Source: Dehalococcoidia bacterium UBA2158 (GTDB lineage Bacteria > Chloroflexota > Dehalococcoidia > Lucifugimonadales > UBA3495). From it: a stretch of 41,653 nt of DNA. The stretch spans positions 1-41,653 of the forward strand of contig DCWQ01000040.1 of the NCBI GenBank assembly GCA_002328185.1. The letters run 5' to 3'. The notes under the pieces were generated by a model. That model made no database searches. It was not told the origin of the DNA and saw only the letters and a program-made list of their open reading frames with translations. A program made the translations under genes and the position numbers. This document shows, one piece after another, positions 14,126 through 22,400 of this stretch (position 1 is the first letter of the stretch; the number at the start of each line of letters is the position of its first letter).

Positions 14126-15970
14126 ATGGAACCGAGCCTGATTAGAAATTTCTGTATCATCGCCCACATCGACCACGGGAAATCCACCCTGGCCGACCGC
14201 TTCTTGGAAATCACTGACACTGTTCGTGCCGGCGATATGCAGGCCCAATTCCTGGATAGCATGGACCTGGAGAGGGAACGGGGCATCACCATCAAGGGGA
14301 AGGCCGTGACAATGTCGCACATCGCCCCGGATGGTAAGACCTATCAGTTCAACCTCATCGACACTCCAGGCCACGTTGATTTCAGCTACGAGGTCTCCCG
14401 CGCCTTGGCCGCCTGTGAGGGCGCGCTGCTGGTCGTTGACGCTAGCCAGGGCATCGAGGCCCAGACCATCGCCAACACTCTGCTGGCAATGGAGTACGAC
14501 CTGGAACTGATCCCGGTGCTGAACAAAGTAGACCTGCCTCAAGCAGAACCGAAGCGGGTCGCTGGCGAGATTGAACAGGCCTTCGGATTTAAGGCTGACG
14601 AGATTCTCTACGTCTCGGCCAAAGAGGGCACCGGAGCCAAAGAGATATTGGACGCGGTGGTAGACCGGGTGCCTGCACCCAAAGGCGATGTCAACGCTTC
14701 TCCGCGCGGCCTGGTCTTCGACTCGGAATATAACTCGTTTAAGGGCATCATCGCCCACGTACGTGTCAAAGACGGGACCATCACCAAGGACGACAAGATA
14801 AAAGTCATGTCATCGGGGAAGATTGCGGAGATCGTCGAGGTTGGAGTGTTTGCGCCGGGCCCCAAACCAACTGAATCCCTGGGAACGGGCCAGGTTGGCT
14901 ACGTCGCCACGGGATTCAAAGAAGTTAGAGACTGCACGGTCGGCGACACCTTGACGGTGGACCGTTCCGCTGCTGTCGAACCGCTACCCGGCTATTTCCC
15001 CCTCAAGTCCATGGTATTTGCCGGGCTGTACCCGGCCGACGGCGAGGAATACAACAACCTCCGCAACGCCCTAGAGAAATTGCAGCTTAACGATGCGTCG
15101 CTGGAGATGGAACCGGAGAGCAGCACCGCGCTTGGGTTTGGGTTCCGTTGCGGGTTCCTGGGCCTAATGCACTTGGAGATCATCCAAGAGCGTTTGGAAA
15201 GGGAATACGACTTGGACCTCATTGTCACCGCCCCCAGTGTTGCCTATCAGGTGGTTTTGACCAACGGCGAGACGATCATTGTGGACAGTCCGGCCAAATT
15301 ACCTTCGCCCAATGATTTTTCGGAGATATTGGAGCCGATGCTGGACTTGACCATCGTGGCGCCCAATCGCCATGTGGGCGTGCTGATGGAACTGATGCAC
15401 TCGCGCCGGTCAGAGTTCAAGCGCATGGAATACATGCAGGGGGGCGGCACACGGCGGGACGGCAAAGACGAACCCGAAGACGAGTCGCGAGTGGTGATGG
15501 AATACACCATTCCCTTGGTGGAACTGCTGGCCGATTTCTACAACCAACTAAAGTCGAAAACCCAGGGATACGCCTCGTTGGACTACAGCTTTTCCGGCTA
15601 CCAGGCTGCGCCGCTGGTCAAGGTAGAAATATTGGTGAACCACTTTTCGGTGGAAGCGCTGTCCATGATCTTGCACCGAGAAGCCGCGGTGATCCAAGGT
15701 CGCAAGATAGTCGATAAATTGCGCTCGACGATACCCCGCCAGATGTTTGAAGTGCCCATCCAGGCGTCCATCGGCAGCCGCATCATCGCCCGGGAGACCA
15801 TCCGCGCCATGCGCAAAGACGTGCTGGCCAAGTGCTACGGTGGCGATATCACCCGGAAGCGTAAGTTGCTGGAGAAGCAGAAAGAAGGCAAGAAACGCCG
15901 CAAGATGGTGGGCTCGGTTGAGATTCCACAGGAAGCGTTCTTGACCATCCTGGAAGTCGGCGGAAACTAG
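14126..15970 (+). CDS. lepA: elongation factor 4 (LepA), ribosomal back-translocase GTPase
   Basis: LepA is a translational GTPase that acts on stalled or mistranslocated ribosomes. The 614-residue protein has G1 AHIDHGKST near residues 13-21, switch II DTPGHVDF, NKVD, and the family-specific C-terminal region ending near KRRKMVGSVEIPQEAFL. FGFRCGFLGLMHLEI is the EF-G-like domain III/V hallmark. Length is normal for the family (about 600). It is read alone; its stop lies 41 bases from the stop of an opposing DinB-like gene. The identification is secure. Confidence 0.97.
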   Translation: MEPSLIRNFCIIAHIDHGKSTLADRFLEITDTVRAGDMQAQFLDSMDLERERGITIKGKAVTMSHIAPDGKTYQFNLIDTPGHVDFSYEVSRALAACEGALLVVDASQGIEAQTIANTLLAMEYDLELIPVLNKVDLPQAEPKRVAGEIEQAFGFKADEILYVSAKEGTGAKEILDAVVDRVPAPKGDVNASPRGLVFDSEYNSFKGIIAHVRVKDGTITKDDKIKVMSSGKIAEIVEVGVFAPGPKPTESLGTGQVGYVATGFKEVRDCTVGDTLTVDRSAAVEPLPGYFPLKSMVFAGLYPADGEEYNNLRNALEKLQLNDASLEMEPESSTALGFGFRCGFLGLMHLEIIQERLEREYDLDLIVTAPSVAYQVVLTNGETIIVDSPAKLPSPNDFSEILEPMLDLTIVAPNRHVGVLMELMHSRRSEFKRMEYMQGGGTRRDGKDEPEDESRVVMEYTIPLVELLADFYNQLKSKTQGYASLDYSFSGYQAAPLVKVEILVNHFSVEALSMILHREAAVIQGRKIVDKLRSTIPRQMFEVPIQASIGSRIIARETIRAMRKDVLAKCYGGDITRKRKLLEKQKEGKKRRKMVGSVEIPQEAFLTILEVGGN

Positions 15971-16011
15971 AGGACCGGCACCTCACCGAGCCGTCACGCC
16001 GGGCAATGGCC

Positions 16012-16503
16012 TTAGATGGCCAATGCCTCCCGCAATAACTGCAGTTGGGCCAGATGGTCCCGCATGTGCCCGCTCAACGTTCGGTGGAGTATGGCCTTCA
16101 GCGTGCGCTCTTCGTCCACACTCCGGGTCCTCTGGTGCATCATGACCTTCTTCTCCTCCAGGTCCCCATCGGAAACCCCAGTTATTGAGGCGTCCAAGCT
16201 TGTGAAGAAAGACTCGATGTCGGCATTGACCTGATCGATGCCGTATTCGGTGCGCTCCGGGGTCATGTTGGTCCGGTCGCTCCAGATCTCGTACTCTTTG
16301 ACCTCGCCGGCGATAATCCCGCTGACCAGGTTGTGAGCGCCACCGGAGGGCGTGTCCAAGACGTGGTACACGAGTTCCCGCGCCGACCATTCGGAAGGGT
16401 CTTGTTTCCAGTCCAGGCAATAATCCATCCCCACCAGTACCGCTAATAGGTCGTTTTTGACACTCCGAATCAATTCCAACTGCTCCTGTTTGCCGGTGGC
16501 CAA
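16012..16503 (-). CDS. DinB/YfiT-like putative metal-dependent four-helix protein
   Basis: A 163-residue, mostly helical protein resembling the DinB/YfiT superfamily. This family includes thiol-dependent transferases and many proteins of unknown role. Candidate metal ligands are His47 (LVYHVLD), His146 and His150 (GHMRDHLAQL), the typical three-His arrangement. No membrane or signal segment is present. It starts with ATG, with AAGGAGGAACC-like sequence upstream. It lies 34 bases downstream of galU in the same direction and may be co-transcribed with it. Substrate unknown. Confidence 0.65.
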   Translation of the reverse strand: MATGKQEQLELIRSVKNDLLAVLVGMDYCLDWKQDPSEWSARELVYHVLDTPSGGAHNLVSGIIAGEVKEYEIWSDRTNMTPERTEYGIDQVNADIESFFTSLDASITGVSDGDLEEKKVMMHQRTRSVDEERTLKAILHRTLSGHMRDHLAQLQLLREALAI

Positions 16504-16537
16504 GGGGTTCCTCCTTATCTAACCAATGGGATCACGC

Positions 16538-17413
16538 CTAATTGTTGGTTCTATCTTGAAACTCACGCAGTAGCGAGAGCGCCTCTTCAGAAGTGTCTTT
16601 CCGGTCCAGCGCGAAGGCCAATGAAGCCCGAAGGAGCCCCATGGGGGTGCCTCCATCGTACCGGTTGCCGAGGAATTCGAAGGCGAACAATTCATGGTCT
16701 TGGAGCAGGGTCAGTAGGCCGTCGGTGAGCTGAATTTCCCCCTTGGCCCCCGGTTGGGTTTTTTCCAGGCAATCGAAAATCTGCGGCGGCAAGATGTAGC
16801 GGCCAACGATGGTGAGGTTGGAAGGAGCCTCGTCCCTCGGCGGCTTCTCGACCAGCCCCTGAATCTTATGCACCCGGTTCGCTACCGGAGCGGCATCCAC
16901 AACCCCATAATTGTGCACCACTTCCCAGGGCACTACCTCCACCGCAATCACGCCGGCGTTCATATCCTTGGAGACCTGCACCATCTGGCTGATAACGCCC
17001 GGAGAATGGACGATGATGTCGTCGGGCAGGATAACTACGAATGGCTCGTCACCTACCGCATTTTTGGCCATCAGTACCGCGTGGCCGAGACCTAGGGCTT
17101 CGTGCTGTAGAACAAAGCTGACCTTAGCCAGATTGCCGGCCTCCGCCACCTTCGCCAATAACTCGTCTTCTCCGCTAACGGCCAAGCGTTGCTCCAAGGC
17201 TGGGTGAGGCTGGAAGTAGTCGCTGATGGACTCCTTGCCGGGAGACGTGACAATGATGACCTCTTCCACTCCAGCCTCGGCCGCCTCCTCGATGACGTAC
17301 TGCAACAGTGGACGGTCGACGATGGGCAGAAGCTCTTTGGGGACAGACATGGTAACCGGCAAGAACCGGGTTCCCAGGCCTGCGGCGGGTATGACTGCTT
17401 TGCGTATCTGCAT
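16538..17413 (-). CDS. galU: UTP-glucose-1-phosphate uridylyltransferase
   Basis: GalU makes UDP-glucose from UTP and glucose-1-phosphate for cell-envelope glycans. The 291-residue protein opens with the nucleotidyltransferase loop AAGLGTRFLPVT and PKELLPIVDRPLLQYV. It continues with ALGLGHAVLMAK, the metal-binding LPDDI, GLVEKP and GRYILPP, all standard for GalU. The length is normal. The gene is divergent from the SRP RNA gene, with about 120 bases between their starts. A DinB-like gene follows in the same direction. Confidence 0.95.
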   Translation of the reverse strand: MQIRKAVIPAAGLGTRFLPVTMSVPKELLPIVDRPLLQYVIEEAAEAGVEEVIIVTSPGKESISDYFQPHPALEQRLAVSGEDELLAKVAEAGNLAKVSFVLQHEALGLGHAVLMAKNAVGDEPFVVILPDDIIVHSPGVISQMVQVSKDMNAGVIAVEVVPWEVVHNYGVVDAAPVANRVHKIQGLVEKPPRDEAPSNLTIVGRYILPPQIFDCLEKTQPGAKGEIQLTDGLLTLLQDHELFAFEFLGNRYDGGTPMGLLRASLAFALDRKDTSEEALSLLREFQDRTNN

Positions 17414-17498
17414 GATTAAAGGGAAGAAAAGTCCGGGATGCCTAATTTTAACACCGGCTCAAGCAATGGGTCTTGGGAACGATTTGGAGGTGCACCCC

Positions 17499-17528
17499 TT
17501 GACTCGCCCACGCTTCCAATCCTACCAT
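17499..17528 (+). promoter_or_regulatory. promoter of the SRP RNA gene
   Basis: TTGACT (17499-17504) and TACCAT (17523-17528) are 18 bases apart. Initiation near 17535 coincides with where the Alu-domain homology of the SRP RNA begins. Confidence 0.55.
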
Positions 17529-17534
17529 GTTAAT

Positions 17535-17800
17535 GAGGCCGTACTAGACGGGGAGCCAGCGGTGCCCTATATCCGCAATCCGCTCTAGCGGAGTCGAATT
17601 CCTCCCCTCGGCGAGTCCAGAGGTCCCATATTGTGGGCAGTGATATAGAGGGTTGGGTCCCGCGCGACGTAGACTTGTGAACCCCGCCAGGTCCGGAAGG
17701 AAGCAACGGTAAACAGGAACCTGCGTGCGCCGCGGGAGCGCCTGGCCTGAGTCATTATTCATGACATGTCCGATGGTCCATGACAACGGGAGGTGTGCGG
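17535..17800 (+). ncRNA. ffs: signal recognition particle RNA, long form with Alu domain
   Basis: The S domain contains the universally conserved CAGGTCCGGAAGGAAGCA at 17688-17705, with the GGAA tetraloop and asymmetric loop bound by Ffh. The long stem TCCCGCG/CGCGGGA closes it. Upstream, 17541-17610 matches the Alu domain of the Bacillus-type long RNA: AGCGGTGCCC, GCAATCCGCTCTAGC, and a closing GGGGAG (17550-17555) with CTCCCC (17602-17607). The gene is therefore about 265 bases, not the 100-base 4.5S form. The 3' end is approximate. It guides signal-sequence-bearing ribosomes to the membrane. Confidence 0.88.
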
Positions 17801-17867
17801 TCTTGTTTATTTCCTCAGATTTTCCTTACCCAAAGCCACTTTGCCTAACTCAGGTGAGCCCCCAATT

Positions 17868-18728
17868 GTGACTTCTTTTGAGCGCCCAGCAGGTAATTCC
17901 CCGGTAGGTGGCCGTACCAGCACGAGAAAATCGCTGGGCCAACATTTCCTGGCCGACAGCCGCATCGCCGGCCGAATTTTGGCCGCTGTCGATCTTTCGC
18001 CCCATGACCTGATAGTCGAAGTTGGCCCCGGCCGCGGAGTCCTAACTAAGAGACTTGTCGATCGGGTAAAGCGCGTGGTGGCCATAGAGTTGGACGGAGA
18101 ACTCGCCGCCGCCCTGCCGGCACGCCTGGATCACCCGGCCAACCTGACCTGCGTGGAGGCGGACGCCCGGGTGGCCGATCTCGCTGAGGTAATTGCCCCG
18201 GACACCTCCTACAAAGTGGTCGCCAACCTCCCCTACTATGCCGCCAACCCCATAATTCGCCGCCTGTTGGAATCGGACCCAAAACCTGAGTTGCTGGTGG
18301 TCATGGTGCAGCAAGAGGTGGCCAAGAACATGGTTGCCCAGCCAGGCAACATGGGTATCTTGTCGGTGGCGACCCAGTTTTATGCCAAGGCCAAGGTGGT
18401 TTGCTCCGTGCCGCCCAAGTCCTTCCGGCCTCCGCCCAAGGTGACTTCAGCCGTGGTGCGCTTGGATACATTGCCGGCTCCCGCCGCCGATGTTGCCAGT
18501 GAGGAAGACTTCTTCACCGTGGTCCGAGCTGGTTTCTGCGCCCCCCGGAAGCAGCTCCGCAACTCCCTCAGCCAAGGGCTGCGCATCGAGAATTCCGAAG
18601 GCGGATTGATCCTGAAAGAGGCTGGCATTGACGCCACCCGCAGGCCCCAAACCCTGGACATCAGCGAATGGGCCAGCGTCTACCAGGTTTGGGCCAAGTC
18701 CCCTCTCGCCGTGGCAAAGGAAGGCTAG
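17868..18728 (+). CDS. rsmA: 16S rRNA (adenine1518/1519-N6)-dimethyltransferase
   Basis: KsgA/RsmA dimethylates two adenines in helix 45 of 16S rRNA during 30S maturation. The frame opens at GTG 17793, but that start overlaps the 3' end of the SRP RNA and has no proper ribosome site. GTG 17868 behind AGGTGAG is better and gives 286 residues. The protein has KSLGQHFL (21-28), the S-adenosylmethionine loop VEVGPGRG (50-57) and the catalytic NLPYY (120-124). The C-terminal domain with FRPPPKVTSAVV is complete. It is followed three bases later by ispE. Confidence 0.93.
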   Translation: MTSFERPAGNSPVGGRTSTRKSLGQHFLADSRIAGRILAAVDLSPHDLIVEVGPGRGVLTKRLVDRVKRVVAIELDGELAAALPARLDHPANLTCVEADARVADLAEVIAPDTSYKVVANLPYYAANPIIRRLLESDPKPELLVVMVQQEVAKNMVAQPGNMGILSVATQFYAKAKVVCSVPPKSFRPPPKVTSAVVRLDTLPAPAADVASEEDFFTVVRAGFCAPRKQLRNSLSQGLRIENSEGGLILKEAGIDATRRPQTLDISEWASVYQVWAKSPLAVAKEG

Positions 18729-18731
18729 AGG

Positions 18732-19622
18732 GTGGAAGTCCCGGCCTACGCCAAATTGAACTTGACCATTGAAGTCTTGGGCCGCCGTGACGACGGGTTT
18801 CACCAGGTCACAACCATCATGCAGACCATCGGCTTGGCCGACCTACTTCATTTCGAACCCAGCGCGGACCTGAAAGTCAAATGTGAGTACCCGGAGTTGG
18901 CTGGAGAACAGAATCTGGTTTGGAACGCGGCCGTCGAGTTGGCCAAGGCAGGCGGTATCGAACCGGCAGCCAAGATCACCATCGAGAAATACATCCCTGT
19001 AGCCATGGGGCTTGGGGGTGGCAGCAGCGACGCCGCTGCCGCGTTGTTGGGGCTGAACGTCCTCTGGGGCCTTGGATTATCCGTAGAGGAGTTGGCCGGG
19101 ATAGCTGCGGGGCTGGGCTCCGACGTTTCTTTCTTTCTCTGGGGCGGCACCGCACTGGCCCAGGGACGGGGTGAGCAGATCACCAGCTTATCGCCCCTTC
19201 CGCCACTGGCGGTCACTCTGGTATTTCCCGACCTGGCCATCCCCAACAAGACGGCGGCCATGTATTCCAAACTGACGATGGGTCAATTCAGCGATGGCGG
19301 CGTGACCCGCCAGATGATACGAATCCTAACTTCGGGCCAGTTCGTAAGAGAATCTGTGAGTGGTCTGGTGTTCAATGCCTTTTCAGAGGTGGCATTCCGG
19401 GAATATCCGTTGTTGTTGGAGATGTGCAGCAAGATCGCCGGCCAGGGCGGGCCTACGATGCACCTCTGCGGTGCTGGACCGGCCCTGTTCACGCTGCCGT
19501 CTAGTGAAGAGGAACACCAGCGGATAGCAGAACTATTGCAACCATACAGTGCCGGGGTTTACCTTATTAGCATGGTCCCGCCGGAAAGATGCGGTGTGGG
19601 ATCGTTGCCATCAAGTTCCTAG
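18732..19622 (+). CDS. ispE: 4-diphosphocytidyl-2-C-methyl-D-erythritol kinase
   Basis: IspE phosphorylates CDP-methylerythritol in the non-mevalonate route to isoprenoids. The 296-residue GHMP kinase begins VEVPAYAKLNLTIEVLGRRDDGFH, as in the family, and carries the ATP loop PVAMGLGGGSSDAAA (about 91-105) and the C-terminal GAGPALFTL motif. The start is GTG three bases after the rsmA stop. Tight rsmA-ispE coupling is common in bacteria. lgt follows after 48 bases. Confidence 0.93.
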   Translation: MEVPAYAKLNLTIEVLGRRDDGFHQVTTIMQTIGLADLLHFEPSADLKVKCEYPELAGEQNLVWNAAVELAKAGGIEPAAKITIEKYIPVAMGLGGGSSDAAAALLGLNVLWGLGLSVEELAGIAAGLGSDVSFFLWGGTALAQGRGEQITSLSPLPPLAVTLVFPDLAIPNKTAAMYSKLTMGQFSDGGVTRQMIRILTSGQFVRESVSGLVFNAFSEVAFREYPLLLEMCSKIAGQGGPTMHLCGAGPALFTLPSSEEEHQRIAELLQPYSAGVYLISMVPPERCGVGSLPSSS

Positions 19623-19670
19623 GCAAGACTTAACCGGCCCTTCTACTCCGATACGGCAAAGGTTCAATCA

Positions 19671-20546
19671 ATGGGCATACTGGGCAGCATATCAATCGGG
19701 ATCAATCCCAACTTGATCGACGGCGGGAGTTTGATCCTATCTTGGCACGGCGTTTTGACCTTTGTGGCCGTTGCCGTTGCGGTCTGGCTGGTGGCCCGAT
19801 GGGGTGGCAGGGAAGGGATGAACGTGGATTCCATCTACTCCGTGGCCGTATGGGCCATCATCGGCGGAGTGATTGGCGCCAGGTTCCTCCATGTCATCGA
19901 CTTTTGGGACGAGGTCTACAAAGACGACTTGATCAGCGTTTTCTCGGTCTGGTCAGGAGGCATCGCGATCTACGGCGCCATCATTGGCGGGTTCATCGGC
20001 GGCGCGCTGTACATCATGATTCGGAACTCGGAATGGTTCTTGTCGCTGTGGCGAACGGTGTTCCCGTTCATGGGTGAGGCCAATAAAGCCAACCTGCCGG
20101 GCATCGGGCGCTTGGCCGACATTACGGCACCGGCATTGCTGCTGGCCCAAGCCATCGGCCGTATCGGCGACCTCATCAACGGAGAGCACTTCTCCACGGC
20201 GACCGATCTACCTTGGGGAATCATTTACACCCACAGTAACAGCCCCGGAATATTCAGGCCGCCAACCCACCCGGCCGTCGGCTATGAGTTGATCTTCGAC
20301 CTGGTACTGCTGGCTGCCATCTGGCCGCTGCGTGACCGGTTGCGCCCCAATGGGATGTTCTTCACTCTGTATCTGGCCACGTATTCCATCGGGCGGTTCT
20401 TCCTCAGCTTCCTAAGAGAGGAATTCAACGAGTACTTCGGAGCGCTGAACGAAGCCCAGGTAGTTGCGATCATCGTGGTGATCTTCACGGTGCCGCTGCT
20501 AGTCTGGAAGGCACAGTTGGTGAGGCCAACGACAAACCGGGCCTGA
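19671..20546 (+). CDS. lgt: prolipoprotein diacylglyceryl transferase
   Basis: Lgt attaches diacylglycerol from phosphatidylglycerol to the lipobox Cys of prelipoproteins in the cytoplasmic membrane. The 291-residue protein has several membrane helices. The family signature is GRIGDLINGE (163-172), slightly changed from the usual GRxGNFxNxE because Asp replaces Asn. Other landmarks are SWHG (24-27), GARFLHV (69-75) and the C-terminal FFLSFLREE. Its presence means the organism makes lipoproteins. It is the last gene of the rsmA-ispE-lgt group. Confidence 0.92.
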   Translation: MGILGSISIGINPNLIDGGSLILSWHGVLTFVAVAVAVWLVARWGGREGMNVDSIYSVAVWAIIGGVIGARFLHVIDFWDEVYKDDLISVFSVWSGGIAIYGAIIGGFIGGALYIMIRNSEWFLSLWRTVFPFMGEANKANLPGIGRLADITAPALLLAQAIGRIGDLINGEHFSTATDLPWGIIYTHSNSPGIFRPPTHPAVGYELIFDLVLLAAIWPLRDRLRPNGMFFTLYLATYSIGRFFLSFLREEFNEYFGALNEAQVVAIIVVIFTVPLLVWKAQLVRPTTNRA

Positions 20547-20564
20547 TTCTTTCAGACACGTTTA

Positions 20565-20660
20565 CTGTCATTTCGATGCGTCAACCGAGAAATCTCGTTG
20601 CCAATGGACTAACACGTTGGCCGATAGGAAAGAGACCCCTTACTTCGCTTAGGGTGACAG
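20565..20660. repeat. dispersed palindromic repeat (MITE/REP-like), about 96 bp
   Basis: CTGTCA at 20565-20570 and TGACAG at 20655-20660 are inverted ends. The inner sequences TTTCGATGCG and CTTCGCTTAGGG are partly complementary. A clear relative of the right half (GAGACCCTTCGTTCCACTCAGGGTGACA) occurs at about 27002-27030, and a compact relative at 38158-38188. It sits between two convergent genes and encodes nothing. Confidence 0.6.
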
Positions 20661-20706
20661 AAAAAAGGTGGGACGGCCGGAAATAGGGTCGCAGAAAGGA
20701 CTATGG

Positions 20707-22398
20707 CTATCCTTCTGACGCTTTGAAGTCCAGAAGCCTTAGGGCGATGGCCCCTTTGCCTCGGAACGAGTCGTTCATGACCGTGAAGGCCAGGTCGACG
20801 AATTCGGTGTTGGGCCGCCATTTGTCAGCTTGATTGAAGGCCAGTGCCGTGAACTGGGCTCCATCCATCTCAACCCTCAGCCTCAGATGCTGGTGTTCCC
20901 GGCCCATGTGGAAAGTTTCCAGCACCTTGACGCCCATACTGGCGAACACCGGCCTTGGATTGCCCTGTCCGTAAGGTTCAAGATCGTTGATCCACTTGAT
21001 CGTCCCCGCGTCCAATTCATCCAAGGTGATGATCGCGTCTATCTCCAGCTTTCGGACCAGGTCCTGGTTTTCAAGTGACCGGGCGCTGTAGGCCTCCAGA
21101 CGCGATTTAAGCTGAGGGATGTCCACTGTTGGGATAGTGAGGCCCGCAGCTTGGGAATGGCCGCCAAACCGCACGAGAAGGTCTTCACAGGACTCGATGG
21201 CCGCCACAATGTTGAACTCTGGGATGCTGCGTCCGCTGGCAACACTGTAGTTGCCTTCCACCGCGATCACTATGGCTGGGCGGCGATACCGATCGACCAG
21301 GCGTCCCGCGATCAGGCCGGCCACGCCCCGTAGGAACCTTTCATCGGAGATCACCAGCACGGATGGTAGTTCTCCCAAGTCCTCCACCAGTTTGTCGGCG
21401 ATAGCGTAGGCCTCTTCTGAGACTGCCCGCCGTTCCATGTTCAGTGATTCCAGCTTGTGGGTCAGGACCCCTGCCTCATCGGGATCGGTGGTGGTCAGGA
21501 GCCGGAAGCTGTCCATGGGGTCACCCATGCGCCCCGCTGAGTTCAGCCTGGGAGCGATCTGGAACGACACGGTCTCGGCGGTGATCTCGTCCGGGTCCAC
21601 CCTAGCCGAACTATAGAGGGCGCGGAGTCCGGGCCGGTGTGTGTTGGCCAACTCCCGGAGTCCCTCCCGGACCAGGTACCGGTTCTCGTCCAGCAGGGGC
21701 ACCAAGTCGGCGATGGTCCCCAGTGCCGCCAGCTCCAGCAGGCCTGGGTCCCACGGCTGGCCATAAAACTCGAACAATCCCTGGACCAGCTTGAACCCGA
21801 TGCCGGCCCCGCACAGTTCGAAGAATGGGTAGTCACCGCCGGGTACCTTGGGGTTCAGGGCGGTTACTGCGTTGGGAACACCGTCATGGGGAAGGTGGTG
21901 GTCGGTGATGATCACATCGACGCCCTGGGACTTGGCGTAGTCAACCTCGTCAAACGACGTGATTCCGGTATCCACAGTCACGATCAAGGTGACGCCTTGT
22001 TCCGCCAGCGTGTCGATGGCTGCGTTGGACAACCCGTGGCCCTCGTCGACGCGGTGGGGGAGGTACGGCGAGACCGGCACACCGAGCGCGGTTAAACCCT
22101 CGGAGATGATAGCGGTCCCGGTGATGCCATCAACATCGAAGTCACCGAAGATGCCCACCCGTTCCTGGTTGTTGACCGCGGCATACAGGCGTTTGAGGGC
22201 AGTGTCCATGCCTGAGATGCGCAGAGGGTCGTAGGGCAGCTTGTGGGGCGGATCCAACAAGAGGTCCAGCGCTTGGGGTGTTTCTATTCCCCGCTTTACT
22301 AGAATCTGCGCGATGGCCGGTGGCACGTGTCCCGAGAGGGCGGCAGTGTGAAGCGTGGTGGGCAGAGACCAAGGATGTACCCCGCCTCCGATGGTCAC
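20707..22398 (-). CDS. recJ: single-stranded-DNA-specific 5'-3' exonuclease
   Basis: RecJ degrades single-stranded DNA 5' to 3' in recombination and mismatch or base-excision repair. The 563-residue protein has the DHH-family metal motifs GDFDVDG (85-91), VDTGI and TDHHLP (165-170), the RecJ-typical HRVDEGHGLS, and the DHHA1 motif GGHSQAAG. The C-terminal OB-like domain is present. The start is GTG, without a good ribosome site but coupled to fabF, whose stop is two bases away. Length and motif order are normal. Confidence 0.94.
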   Translation of the reverse strand: MTIGGGVHPWSLPTTLHTAALSGHVPPAIAQILVKRGIETPQALDLLLDPPHKLPYDPLRISGMDTALKRLYAAVNNQERVGIFGDFDVDGITGTAIISEGLTALGVPVSPYLPHRVDEGHGLSNAAIDTLAEQGVTLIVTVDTGITSFDEVDYAKSQGVDVIITDHHLPHDGVPNAVTALNPKVPGGDYPFFELCGAGIGFKLVQGLFEFYGQPWDPGLLELAALGTIADLVPLLDENRYLVREGLRELANTHRPGLRALYSSARVDPDEITAETVSFQIAPRLNSAGRMGDPMDSFRLLTTTDPDEAGVLTHKLESLNMERRAVSEEAYAIADKLVEDLGELPSVLVISDERFLRGVAGLIAGRLVDRYRRPAIVIAVEGNYSVASGRSIPEFNIVAAIESCEDLLVRFGGHSQAAGLTIPTVDIPQLKSRLEAYSARSLENQDLVRKLEIDAIITLDELDAGTIKWINDLEPYGQGNPRPVFASMGVKVLETFHMGREHQHLRLRVEMDGAQFTALAFNQADKWRPNTEFVDLAFTVMNDSFRGKGAIALRLLDFKASEG

Positions 22399-22400
22399 GA

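Noticed and set aside
16000..16420. Alternative frame over the DinB-like gene
   Set aside because: The other minus-strand frame has family His residues and a ribosome site; this one is Arg/Gly/Pro-rich shadow.
17544..17786. 80-residue minus-strand frame near rsmA
   Set aside because: It lies wholly within the SRP RNA gene.
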